DNA from: Janthinobacterium sp. SUN073
Lineage (GTDB): Bacteria; Pseudomonadota; Gammaproteobacteria; Burkholderiales; Burkholderiaceae_D
Assembly: GCF_030397665.1 (NCBI RefSeq)
Contig: NZ_JAPUBT010000001.1
Span: 1,382,781-1,446,780 of the forward strand
Reading direction: 5' to 3'
Length of the DNA: 64,000 nt
Positions within the stretch are counted from its first letter, which is position 1. Each line of letters begins with the position of its first letter. This document shows, one piece after another, positions 28,668 through 38,700 of this stretch. The notes under the pieces were generated by a model. That model saw nothing but the letters and a program-made list of their open reading frames with translations. It made no database searches and was not told the DNA's origin. The translations under genes were made by a program, and so were the position numbers.

Positions 28668-28794
28668 CGCTGATGCCCACGTTCACTCTGGCAACGGCAT
28701 GCCCTGCTTCTCCATTACAAAAAAGGAAGAGGCACGCAATGGCCTGCCATTTCTTGGCGCACTCATGGTTTCAGACATGTCTGAGGTACCCTGA
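28594..28794 (+). pseudogene. Array protein 2, truncated by an IS remnant
   Basis: The reading frame begins like its paralogues: signal peptide MPYRHTPLFLLATLMAIDASAWS, then PCFSITKKEEARNGLPFLGAL. After about 64 residues, at SDMSE, the match stops and the frame runs into IS-derived sequence, ending at a stop at 28792-28794. The last two-thirds of the domain, with three of the conserved cysteines, is lost. It is probably non-functional. Confidence 0.85.
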
Positions 28795-28915
28795 CTTTTT
28801 CGGACACTCTAGTTTGGTAAACTTCACCAACTGGAGAACTTATGACACGTTCAAAAACCTATACACCGGAGCTTCGGGAAGAAGCGGTAAAACTGGTCCT
28901 GACACAAGGCCTGCC
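28785..28915 (+). mobile_element. Remnant of an IS3-family element (left end and start of orfA)
   Basis: Sequence unlike the array begins at about 28786. After a likely left end (TGACTTTTTCGGACACT) there is an orfA start at 28842 with CTGGAGA upstream, encoding MTRSKTYTPELREEAVKLVL, the standard N-terminus of an IS3-family OrfA helix-turn-helix protein. The match fades after about 25 codons, and the next array gene follows. OrfB and the right end are absent, so it cannot move. Confidence 0.75.
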
Positions 28916-28933
28916 CAACGCCTCCTTAGCCAC

Positions 28934-29440
28934 ATGGCCTTGCGTCATCAAATGCTGTTCATACTGCTCGCGTTCTCGAGCATGAACAGCGACGCGCGCT
29001 CACGCATGGCCGATGCCGAAGTCACCTCGATCAATGGCGTGCCCTGCTTTAGCATTTCCAGAAAGGAAGAGAGGCGCAACGGCCAGCCTTTCCTTGGCGC
29101 CTTGAGCGTGTCGGACGTGACGCTCAAGCCAACGACGGAAATATGGGGGTTTCTCATGACAGGTGGCAAGAAAATTCCGTTGTCATCAGCAAATTGCATT
29201 CTTTATGGAAGAATTCCAGCCAGTGCGGAAGCTGCGCCGGCTCCTGAACTGAAGACCGGCAGGGTGTACGAAGTATTTCTGAATGGCCGGCCTATGGATA
29301 CTGCCGATCCAACCTATGGATGCGTGGCAAAATTCTGCCTAGTCCAGCAGGTCTCTGCCAAGCCACGTCTTGTCGTCATCCAAAGCGATACACAGGCCTG
29401 GATGGATGATACGTGCCCAGCCGAAAATCCTGTCCCATAG
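28934..29440 (+). CDS. Exported array protein 3, putative immunity protein
   Basis: A 168-residue paralogue with signal peptide MALRHQMLFILLAFSSMNSDARS. It keeps the array pattern: SRMADAEV, PCFSISRKEERRNGQPFLGAL, KIPLSSANCILYG, VFLNGRPMDTADPTYGC, KFCLV and DDTCPAE. The region just upstream is IS remnant, so the native ribosome site has been replaced; expression may depend on translation from upstream or on IS sequence. It has an extra Cys in TYGC. Confidence 0.65.
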   Translation: MALRHQMLFILLAFSSMNSDARSRMADAEVTSINGVPCFSISRKEERRNGQPFLGALSVSDVTLKPTTEIWGFLMTGGKKIPLSSANCILYGRIPASAEAAPAPELKTGRVYEVFLNGRPMDTADPTYGCVAKFCLVQQVSAKPRLVVIQSDTQAWMDDTCPAENPVP

Positions 29441-29450
29441 AAGGTATGCA

Positions 29451-29957
29451 ATGAATCATCGTCACCGTATTCTTTGTCTGCTGGCGACCTTGACGAGCAT
29501 GGATGCCGCGGCGTGGTCGCGCATGGCCGAAGCCGAGATTAGCTCATTCAAAGGTATGCCATGCTTCACCATCTCAAAAAAAGAAGAACGACGTAATGGA
29601 ACGCCAATGCTGGGCGCACTCATGGTTTACGATATCTCCATAAAGCCGCCTGTAGAAGTCTGGTCCTTCATTCTCCCTGGAGCGACGACCCTCCCCATGC
29701 ATGCAAAAACCTGCTATTTGTATGGCCAAGTACCGGCAGGAGCCGAATCGACTGCCGTGACGATGCTGAAAACAGACAGGATGTACAGCGTCTTTTTGAA
29801 TGGCAGGCCGGATGACCCATCTGACTCGACCTACGGCTACAAAGGGAAATTCTGTCTCATCACGACAGCGAACAGTGGCCAACAGGTCATTCCCATCAAG
29901 CGCGATATGCGGGCCTGGATAGACGAAATTTGCCCAGCAAACACTTCGGCACAATAA
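29451..29957 (+). CDS. Exported array protein 4, putative immunity protein
   Basis: A 168-residue paralogue, signal peptide MNHRHRILCLLATLTSMDAAAWS. The mature part has SRMAEAEI, PCFTISKKEERRNG, KTCYLYG, VFLNGRPDDPSDSTYGYKGKFCL and DEICPA. AGAAGG precedes the ATG. It starts 10 bp after array protein 3 and ends 8 bp before array protein 5, consistent with one operon. Confidence 0.7.
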   Translation: MNHRHRILCLLATLTSMDAAAWSRMAEAEISSFKGMPCFTISKKEERRNGTPMLGALMVYDISIKPPVEVWSFILPGATTLPMHAKTCYLYGQVPAGAESTAVTMLKTDRMYSVFLNGRPDDPSDSTYGYKGKFCLITTANSGQQVIPIKRDMRAWIDEICPANTSAQ

Positions 29958-29965
29958 GGTCAATA

Positions 29966-30478
29966 ATGTCCATTTATAACAAGACCCTACCGCTGCTCAC
30001 CTTGCTGACCTGCATGAGCGCCTCGGCCACTTCCCGCATGGCATACGCGGAAGTACAGCTAAAAAATGGCACTCCCTGTTTCTCTATTTCTGAAAAAGAA
30101 GAAGCGCGCAACGGGCTTCCTCGGATTAGTGCGGTCGTACTGACAGATGTATCCGTCAAGCCAGCAGTCAAAGTATGGTCTTTTCTTTTACCGGGCGCAG
30201 CGACTATTCCTATTCATGCCAAGTCCTGCCTTCTGTATGGAGTTGCACCAGCAACAGCAGAGGTCAAGCCACCCAAAGCCCCGCCGCTGAAAACAGGACG
30301 CATGTATGACGTCTTCCTGAACGGTGGGCCAGCCGATCCCTCAGATCCTACTCGCGGTTACGTAGGGAAATTTTGCTTAATCAGCGGCATCTCTGGGGAG
30401 CGCAAAATTCTCCGTATCGACAGCGATAGCCAAGCCTGGATAGATGAAATCTGTCCAGAACAGTCGCTCATCAGATAG
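29966..30478 (+). CDS. Exported array protein 5, putative immunity protein
   Basis: A 170-residue paralogue, signal peptide MSIYNKTLPLLTLLTCMSASATS. The mature part has SRMAYAEV, PCFSISEKEEARNGLP, KSCLLYG, VFLNGGPADPSDPTRGYVGKFCL and DEICPEQ. A short Pro/Lys-rich insertion lies near the middle. TAAGG precedes the ATG. The C-terminal EQSLIR closely matches array protein 1 (EHSLIR). Confidence 0.7.
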   Translation: MSIYNKTLPLLTLLTCMSASATSRMAYAEVQLKNGTPCFSISEKEEARNGLPRISAVVLTDVSVKPAVKVWSFLLPGAATIPIHAKSCLLYGVAPATAEVKPPKAPPLKTGRMYDVFLNGGPADPSDPTRGYVGKFCLISGISGERKILRIDSDSQAWIDEICPEQSLIR

Positions 30479-30565
30479 TGCGAGGGTCGCCATGCCATAT
30501 CGTCACACGCTGCTATTCCTGCTTGCCACCCTGACGGCTATCGATGCCTCGGCGTGGTCGCGCAT
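30464..30565 (+). repeat. 102-bp direct repeat, copy B
   Basis: Second copy of the repeat at 28566-28667, at a constant offset of 1898 bp. It carries the ribosome site, start and signal peptide of array protein 6. Confidence 0.85.
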
Positions 30566-30995
30566 GGGTCCCGCCGCCGTCATCACGGAAGCGGGCCTTC
30601 CCTGCTTCCAGATTGCCAATGAAGAGGAAAGATCAAGAGGCCCCGTCAGCCTGAAGATGCTGACGATCAGCACACCTGGGCCGAATGGCTGGAAAAATGT
30701 ATGGACGGTCATGTTCCCCAATGCCTCGTTTGGCGATCCCACCTATCGTCTGCCAGACAGGGGATGCGTGCGCTACGGCAAGGCTCCCGAGGGGGCCGAG
30801 AGCAGCGATGCCGCGCCACTGGTTGCGGGAAAGGTGTATGGCGTATCCTTCCTTGGAAGGCCGCCATCCGCATCCGATCCGACTTCGCGCTACTCGGCAG
30901 ATTTTTGCCTGCTCACAGCCCAAGCTGGGAGATTTCACGTCGTTCAACTGACAAACGGCAAGAATACCTGCGCCCCCGAAGAACTGTCACGATAA
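30492..30995 (+). CDS. Exported array protein 6, divergent member
   Basis: A 167-residue protein with signal peptide MPYRHTLLFLLATLTAIDASAWS, almost identical to that of the truncated copy 2. The mature domain is the most divergent of the array: PCFQIANEEERSRGPV, GCVRYGKAPEGAES, VSFLGRPPSASDPTSRY and DFCLL are recognisable, but KP..EVW and the usual C-terminus are changed. The Cys positions are kept. GAGG precedes the ATG. It may protect against a different effector variant. Confidence 0.68.
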   Translation: MPYRHTLLFLLATLTAIDASAWSRMGPAAVITEAGLPCFQIANEEERSRGPVSLKMLTISTPGPNGWKNVWTVMFPNASFGDPTYRLPDRGCVRYGKAPEGAESSDAAPLVAGKVYGVSFLGRPPSASDPTSRYSADFCLLTAQAGRFHVVQLTNGKNTCAPEELSR

Positions 30996-31049
30996 GGCAT
31001 GCAGCATCAGGGAATTGGCCAAAACACTCAAGGTTTGGGCGGAACCACT

Positions 31050-32705
31050 TCAATCGACGCCTCCCCCCCGCTGCGCCGGCGCCCTGAACCACTCCTCCGG
31101 CGGCACCACGTGCGACTCTTTCGGGTCATCAATGTAGTGCGGCGAAGTGATCTGCACGTCGAATTCGTTGAAGACGTCGATGATGTTCTGGTGCAAGCGG
31201 TTCAGCACTTCGGCGCGCTGGCGGGGGACTTCGGCGCTGGCGTAGGCGACCAGGCGGTATTGCACGTAGTAATCCTGCAGGGCCAGCTGCATCACGTACG
31301 GTTTCGGCGTGGTCGACAGTTCCGTCGTGCGCGACGCGGCCAGTTCCAGCATGGCGTGCACTTGCCGCCATGGCGTCGCGTAGCCGATGGTGACGGTGGA
31401 GTCGAGCACGAAGCCGCCACCGGGCTGGGCGCGCGAATAGTTTTTCGTCGTTTGCGACATGACCCAGGCGTTCGGCAAGGCGACTTCCTCGCCCAGGCCC
31501 GTGCGCAGGCGCGTCTCGAACATGCCCACGTCGACCACGGTACCCTCGCTGTCGCCCACGCGCACATATTCTCCCTTGCGCAGGGCGCGCGTGTACATCA
31601 GGATCAGGCCGCTGGCGCCCTGGCCCACGATGCTCGACGCGCCGATCGACACCATCAGGCCCACCAGCACGGACAGGCCCTGGAAGGCGGCCGTATGCGA
31701 GCCGGGCAGATACGGGTAGGCCATGGCCAGCGCGAACAGCCAGATCACCACGCTGGCGATGCGGCGCGTGGGCAGGGCCGTGTCCTTGTCGAGCCAGCCG
31801 ATCTGCAATTCGCCGCTTTCCACGCGCTTGAACAGCGAGGCGGCGGTAGCGGCGATCAGGCGCGCGATGGCGAAGATCACGCACACCAGCACCAGCCCCG
31901 GCAAGGCACCGATGATGGCGTGGAAGACGTCAGCCGCCACGTCGAACAAATAACCGCTCAAGCTTTCGCCCCATGAACGCGTGTAGGGCAAACGGCCCAG
32001 CACGAAGGCAGCCCACAAATAGGTGGCCATCAGGCGCAAGCCCCATAGCACGGCGCTCAGCAGTTGATACGCGAAGGCGATGTAGTGCTCGGCGTCGAGC
32101 ACGCGCACGTTTTTCAGGCGTACGTCGCGCAGGCGCGAGGCCAGCAGAATGCCGCTGCGGCGCTTGGCCCAGCGGTACAGACGCGTCAGCCCCATCCACA
32201 CCAGCCAGAACACGAGGGTGGCGGCCGCGCATACGGCGGCGGCAATCGCCAGGTAGCGCCAGCTGCCCTGTTCACGGTAATCCAGCACGGCCTTGCGCAA
32301 TTCCTCAGCGGCCACCTTGGCCACGCTTTCCGTCGTGTCGCCGGCCAGCTGGTTGACGTCGCCGGGCACGACGACGAACAGCTGCACGCCGTCGAGCAGC
32401 ACCTGCGTGCCTTCCGGAATCATGCGCGTGCTCGTCTGCAAGGGGCCATTCTTCGCCAGCACGCCTTCCAGGCGGCGCTGCGCGCCGATGGCGCGTTCAT
32501 CGGGCGGATAGCCTGCCAGCGCGGCGCGGAAGACGAATACCTTGCGGTTGGCAAACATCAGCGGCGCAGTCCTGGCCGCAGCAAGCTGCGACGGCGCCAC
32601 GACGGATGCGGCTTCCGCAACGAGCGCGGGCACGCCATCGTCCGCATGGGCTGCGGGCAGCAGAAAAATGGTCAACAGGCACAACAGGCGGAACAACGCG
32701 GACAT
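31050..32705 (-). CDS. MscS-family mechanosensitive ion channel
   Basis: A 551-residue membrane protein. It has a signal peptide, an extracytoplasmic N-terminal domain (to about residue 150), several membrane helices, and then the MscS core: pore helix LVGLMVSIGASSIVGQGASGLIL, the beta domain EYVRVGDSEGTVVDVG and LPNAWVMSQTTKNYS. This is the enlarged YbdG/YjeP-like architecture rather than the small MscS. It probably protects against osmotic downshock. It is convergent with the array genes. Confidence 0.9.
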   Translation of the reverse strand: MSALFRLLCLLTIFLLPAAHADDGVPALVAEAASVVAPSQLAAARTAPLMFANRKVFVFRAALAGYPPDERAIGAQRRLEGVLAKNGPLQTSTRMIPEGTQVLLDGVQLFVVVPGDVNQLAGDTTESVAKVAAEELRKAVLDYREQGSWRYLAIAAAVCAAATLVFWLVWMGLTRLYRWAKRRSGILLASRLRDVRLKNVRVLDAEHYIAFAYQLLSAVLWGLRLMATYLWAAFVLGRLPYTRSWGESLSGYLFDVAADVFHAIIGALPGLVLVCVIFAIARLIAATAASLFKRVESGELQIGWLDKDTALPTRRIASVVIWLFALAMAYPYLPGSHTAAFQGLSVLVGLMVSIGASSIVGQGASGLILMYTRALRKGEYVRVGDSEGTVVDVGMFETRLRTGLGEEVALPNAWVMSQTTKNYSRAQPGGGFVLDSTVTIGYATPWRQVHAMLELAASRTTELSTTPKPYVMQLALQDYYVQYRLVAYASAEVPRQRAEVLNRLHQNIIDVFNEFDVQITSPHYIDDPKESHVVPPEEWFRAPAQRGGGVD

Positions 32706-32779
32706 GGCAGAAATGAAAGAGTGACAAGAAGAGCCATCATGCCATGTAATCCTGGAAACTCAAGCGCCGCAGCTACCGT

Positions 32780-33465
32780 TCAGCTCGCATCATGGAAAAT
32801 GATGCCCAGGGTGTGGCGCAAGCCCGCATGCAGGCGCGATACGCCATGGCGCATGTTGACGCGGTAACTGCCGCGCGTGCCGTTGACGGGGCGCTGCGCC
32901 ACGGGAAAGAGGACGGCGTCGCCCTGCGCCAGCGGCACGACCTCGGCGCGCGACTGCATGCGCGGGCGCTGCTCCGTCAGCACGAACTCGCCGCCCGTGA
33001 AATCGTCTTGCGGGCGCGACAGCAGCACGGCCAGTTGCAGCGGAAACACGTGCTCGCCATACAGATCCTGGTGCAGGCAGTTGTAATCGCCTGCGCGGTA
33101 GCGCAAGAGCAAGGGTGTGGGCCGGGTTTGCCCCGCCGCATGGCAGCGCGCCAGGAAGTCCGCGTGCTCCAATGGGAAGCGGCTATCGAGTCCCATGCTG
33201 GCGTGCCAGCGGTTGGCGATCGCCGCCAGGGGCGAATACAAGCGCGTGCGCAGATCGGCGACGACGTCGGGCAGCGGATACGCCCAGTACTGGTACTCGC
33301 CCTGGCCAAAACCGTGGCGCTGCATCACGACCTTGCTGCGAAAGCGCGGCGCCTCGTCATACTGCGCCGCCAGCGCGGCGCAGGCATCCGCATCGAGCAA
33401 GCCCGGCACGACGGCATAACCGTATTGATTCAGCGCATCCTCGATCTGGCGCCAGTCCAGCGCCC

Positions 33466-33469
<4 letters not shown>
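32780..33469 (-). CDS. 2-oxoglutarate/Fe(II)-dependent oxygenase linked to ada
   Basis: A 229-residue dioxygenase of the double-stranded beta-helix type (the uncharacterised COG3826-like group). The iron facial triad is HQD in YNCLHQDLYGEH and a later His in RVNMRHGVSR; the nearby Arg can bind 2-oxoglutarate. It is not a typical AlkB. The start is GTG at 33469, overlapping the ada stop as GTGA, so it is translated with ada. A role in alkylation repair or in protein hydroxylation during that response is inferred from context only. Confidence 0.8.
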
Positions 33470-34521
<1,052 letters not shown>

Positions 34522-34548
34522 GGCGAACTCCATGCAGGTCAATAGTAA

Positions 34549-34706
34549 GAGCCTATCCCAGTAGATGAATACATCCCCTGCTGGCGCCCCTCAGAAGCGG
34601 GGACGGCGTTGCTCGTCGTCGCGTGGCTCGCCACGCGTCCTCCTCACGCCTTGTCCGCGCTCCTGATGAACTGCCAGCAGAAGACGCTCCCTACTGGGAT
34701 AGGCTC
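34549..34706. mobile_element. MITE-like element with 16-bp terminal inverted repeats
   Basis: GAGCCTATCCCAGTAG at 34549-34564 is the exact complement of 34691-34706. The 126 bp between hold no gene, but include an internal hairpin (GCGTGGC-TC-GCCACGC). No target-site duplication is obvious. This fits a non-autonomous miniature transposon or a REP-type element placed between ada and hutC. Confidence 0.6.
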
Positions 34707-34862
34707 CAAGTCACCAGCATAGCCAGCGCCCATACGCGCCACACTCCGGCGCTTGCTTTTGAATTCAAAAAAGGCTGGCGGCAGGCATCATGCTCGGTGC
34801 TAAAATCGGCCATCGCGCCTCCAGCCGGCGGCGCGCCCTGCCTGCGCCCCGGAGAAACCGCA

Positions 34863-35582
34863 TTGGACGATCACAATACACAAGAAAATACGCCCATTTT
34901 CCAGCGCATCAAGGATTTTCTGCTGGCCGGCATCGCCGCCGGACGCTGGAAGGAAGGCGACGTGATTCCCTCCGAGCAAGCCCTGGTAAAACAGTTCGGC
35001 GTCTCGCGCATGACCGTCAACCGCGCCGTGCGCGAACTGACCAGCGAGCAGATACTGACGCGGCGTCAGGGTTCCGGCACCTATGTGGCGCAGCAAAAAT
35101 ACCAGGCGACCTTGTTGGAAATCAAGAGTATCGCCGATGAAGTGCGCGCGCGCGGGCATATCCACCGCAGCAGCTTGCAATTACTCGAACGCACCAAGGC
35201 GTCCGATTTGCTGGCCAAGCAATTCGGCTTGCCGCCGGAACACCCGCTGTTTCATTCGCTGATCGTGCATTTTGAAAACGGCGTGCCGATCCAGGTGGAA
35301 GACCGCTGGGTCAATCCCGAGTGTGCGCCCGACTACATGACGCAGGATTTTTCCAGCATCACGCCGAACGAATACCTGATGGCCGCCGCCCCCCTGCAAG
35401 GCGCCACCTACAGCATCGAAGCGCTGTCGGCGCCGCGCGACATCGCCGAAATGCTGGCCATCGACACCAAACAGCCATGCCTGGTGCTGCGCCGCCAGAC
35501 GCGCTCGGGCGGCAAGATCGCCTCGATCGCCACCATGTGGCATCCCGGACACCGCTATCAGTTTGCAGGAAGTTTCACTTAA
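34863..35582 (+). CDS. hutC: Histidine-utilisation repressor HutC (GntR family)
   Basis: A 239-residue GntR/HutC regulator. The N-terminal winged helix-turn-helix (PSEQALVKQFGVSRMTVNRA, then TRRQGSGTYVA) is followed by a UTRA ligand domain (LPPEHPLFHSLIVHFENGVPIQVEDRWVNP, SAPRDIAEMLAI) that binds urocanate in known HutC. No ATG fits the family's N-terminus; TTG at 34863 with GGAG eight bases upstream does. It lies 10 kb from the hut operon, whose promoter carries a matching palindrome. No operator is seen at its own gene. Confidence 0.9.
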   Translation: MDDHNTQENTPIFQRIKDFLLAGIAAGRWKEGDVIPSEQALVKQFGVSRMTVNRAVRELTSEQILTRRQGSGTYVAQQKYQATLLEIKSIADEVRARGHIHRSSLQLLERTKASDLLAKQFGLPPEHPLFHSLIVHFENGVPIQVEDRWVNPECAPDYMTQDFSSITPNEYLMAAAPLQGATYSIEALSAPRDIAEMLAIDTKQPCLVLRRQTRSGGKIASIATMWHPGHRYQFAGSFT

Positions 35583-35777
35583 GGCTATCGCCGCGATTGA
35601 GTAGCACGATTTCGCGCCAACTTTCTCACGAATTCTCACCAAATCGCAAAAAAAATGGCCATTTCGGGGTGAAAAAAATCCCGTTTTGGCCGTTTCTGAA
35701 CTTAAATACTCCGACTAAATATTCGATGCTATAGTTGCCGCCAGAAAGCGCCGCAGGCGTTTATTTGAGCGCGCATC

Positions 35778-38700
35778 ATGCACTGTCAGCCCAGCCCAAT
35801 CACGCCCCAGAAAGGGATGCATTTGTCGTATTGCAGCCACACGAGTTTCAGCGCACCACGCCGACGGCGCCCTGCGCTGCGCCGGCTCGCTCGCATGATA
35901 CTGGCGGCAGGCATGGCATTCTCGCTGCCGGTGCAGGCGGCGGTACATGGCATGGCGCCGACACTGCTGTGGCCGTACGCTGCCGCCAGCGCCACCGCCC
36001 TGGCGGGACTGGCTTGCTGGCAAGCCTGGCGGCTGCGGCAACAACTGCGCCACCTCCTCCTGCCCGCACATGCCCTGACCGAACAGGATGCGGGGCAAGC
36101 CTTGCGCGGCGCGGCCCTGACTGGCTGGACCTGGCGGCGCCAGTCCGACCGCTTGCAGTTCGCGCCCCAGTACCAGGACGTGCTGGGCGACAAGAACGCC
36201 AGGCTCGACCATACACTGGCCGACTGGCTGGCCGAAGTGCACCGCGACGACCGCGCGCGCCTGAGTCTTACATTCCGACAACATCTGGATGGCCAGGCGC
36301 ACGGCACCTTCAATTGCGAATTCCGTTTGCGCCACAGCGACGGCCACTGGCGCTGGCTGCTGGCGCGCGGCGCCGTGCTGGCACGCGCCTCGGATGGGGC
36401 CGCCACCCACGCCAGCGGCATCGTCTGCGATATCAGCGAACGCAAGCAGGACGAACAATCGCGCATGCGTTCCATGCTGGAAGCGGCGCCTGAAGCCATG
36501 CTGGTGGCCGACGTCGAGGGCAAGGTGCATTACGCCAACCAGATCGGCGCGCGCTGTTTCGGCTATCCTTTGGCCGAATTGATGGGCATGTCACTGGAAC
36601 AACTGGTACCGGAAAGCACGGCCAACCACTCCGTGGGCGACCCGCAAGCGCGGCACAGCCTGCCGGGCCGGGTGATGATGGCGCGCCGCCGCGATGGCAC
36701 GCACTTCCCTGCCAAGGTCAGCCTGTCGCCGCTGAGCATGGCCGGGCAAGTGTTTTCCATCGTCTCGCTACGCGACATGACGCAGCGCCAGCGCGCCGAA
36801 GAAGCCTTGCACGCCAGTTCGGAGCGCTACCGCCTGATCGTGCAGACGGCCGCCGAAGGCATCTGGATGACGGATGCGGACGGCAAAACCACTTTCGTCA
36901 ACCCGAAGATGGCGCATATGCTGGGCTACACGGTGCAGGAAATGCTGGGGCGTCCCATGCTCGACTTCATGGACCGCGACAGCCAGTTGCTGATGCAGCG
37001 GCGCCTGGCCAGCCATGGCAGCTTCGCCAGCCAGCCGGACCAGGTCGACTTCCGCTTCTTCCGCAAGGACTTGTCCAGCCTGTGGGGCTTGCTGTCGAGC
37101 ACCAGTATCCAATCGGACAATGGCGAGCCGGGCGGCACGCTGGCGATGATTACCGACATCACGGAACGGCGCCAGGCGTCGATCGCGCTGTCCAATTCCA
37201 GCCAGCGCATGGCCTCCGTGTTCGGCGCCGTGACGAATGGCCTGGTGGTGCAGGACAGCCACGGCCACATCCTGGAAAGCAACGCCGCCGCCGAGCGCAT
37301 GCTGGCGGCCAATCCGGCCAGTCAGGCCAGCCTGTGGCAAGCCATCCACGAGGACGGTTCCGCCTTCGACCAGCGCAGCCATCCCGTGCACATCACCCTG
37401 TCGACGGGTGTCGCCATGCGCGACGTGCTGATGGGCGTGCAGCAGCCCGACGGCAGCCTGTCATGGCTGTCCGTGAATACCGAGGCCATCCGCGATGAGT
37501 ACGGCAAGGTGGGCATGGTGGTGGCCAGCCTGACGGACATCACGTATCACAAGCGCAGCGAGAGTGCCTTGCGCGAACTCAATGAACATCTGGAAGAGCG
37601 CGTGGCTCAGCGCACGGAGCAGCTGGACCAGGCCAAGCAGGTGGCCGAAGAGGCCAGCCTGGCGAAGGGCCAATTCCTGGCCAACATGAGCCATGAAATC
37701 CGCACGCCGATGAATGGCGTGATCGGCATGGCGTATCTGGCCCTCAAAACAGATCTGGAACCGCGCCAGCGCGATTACCTGGAAAAAATCCGCTTCGCCG
37801 GCGAGCATTTGCTGGGCATCATCGACGATATCCTCGACATCTCGAAAATCGAGGCGGGCAAGCTGGAAATCGAGCGCGTCAATTTCAGTTTCGACCACGT
37901 GGTGCAAACCCTGATGACGGTGGTGGCACCGCGCGCCGCCGGCAAGAACCTGGAACTGCTGTTCGAGATCGACCCGCAATTGCCGGCCGTGCTGGTGGGC
38001 GACCCGCTGCGCCTGGGGCAAGTGCTGATCAACTACGCCAATAACGCCATCAAGTTCAGCGAACAGGGCAGCATTACCGTGAAAGTGCGCAAGGTGGTGG
38101 CGGACGCGAAACACTGCCTGGTGCGCTTCGAAGTGTGCGACCACGGCATCGGCCTGTCGCAGGATGAAATGAGTAAATTGTTCCAGTCCTTCCAGCAAGC
38201 CGACACCTCCACCACGCGCGAATATGGCGGCACGGGCCTGGGCCTGGCCATCTGCAAGCAGCTGGCCCAGCTGATGGGTGGCGACGTGGGCGTCGACAGC
38301 CGTCCCGGCGCCGGCAGCACCTTCTGGTTCACGGCCAACCTGGGCATTTCCGACCAGGCGGCGCCGGCCATGCTCGACAGCATGGCGCAGACGGCAGCGG
38401 CCATGCGCGCCAGCGCCGACGCCGCCCTGGTCCTGCGCACGCTCAAGCATGCACGCATCCTGCTGGTGGAAGACAATACCTTCAACCAGCAAGTAGCGCT
38501 GGAATTGCTGGAAGAAGCGGGCGCCTCCGTCTGCCTGGCCAACAATGGCGAAGAGGCGCTCGACCTGCTGCGCCAGACGCAGTTCGACTGCGTGCTGATG
38601 GACGTGCAAATGCCGCTGATGGATGGCTTGCAAGCGACGCGCCATATCCGCGCCGACCCGCAGCTGGCGCATCTGCGCGTGCTGGCCATGACGGCCACGG

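Noticed and set aside
27059..30995. CRISPR array or simple tandem repeat
   Set aside because: The repeated units are whole diverged coding sequences of about 500 bp with signal peptides, not short repeats with spacers.
34623..34862. 80-codon N-terminal extension of HutC
   Set aside because: It runs through the MITE-like element and has no resemblance to GntR proteins. The TTG at 34863 with GGAG fits the family.
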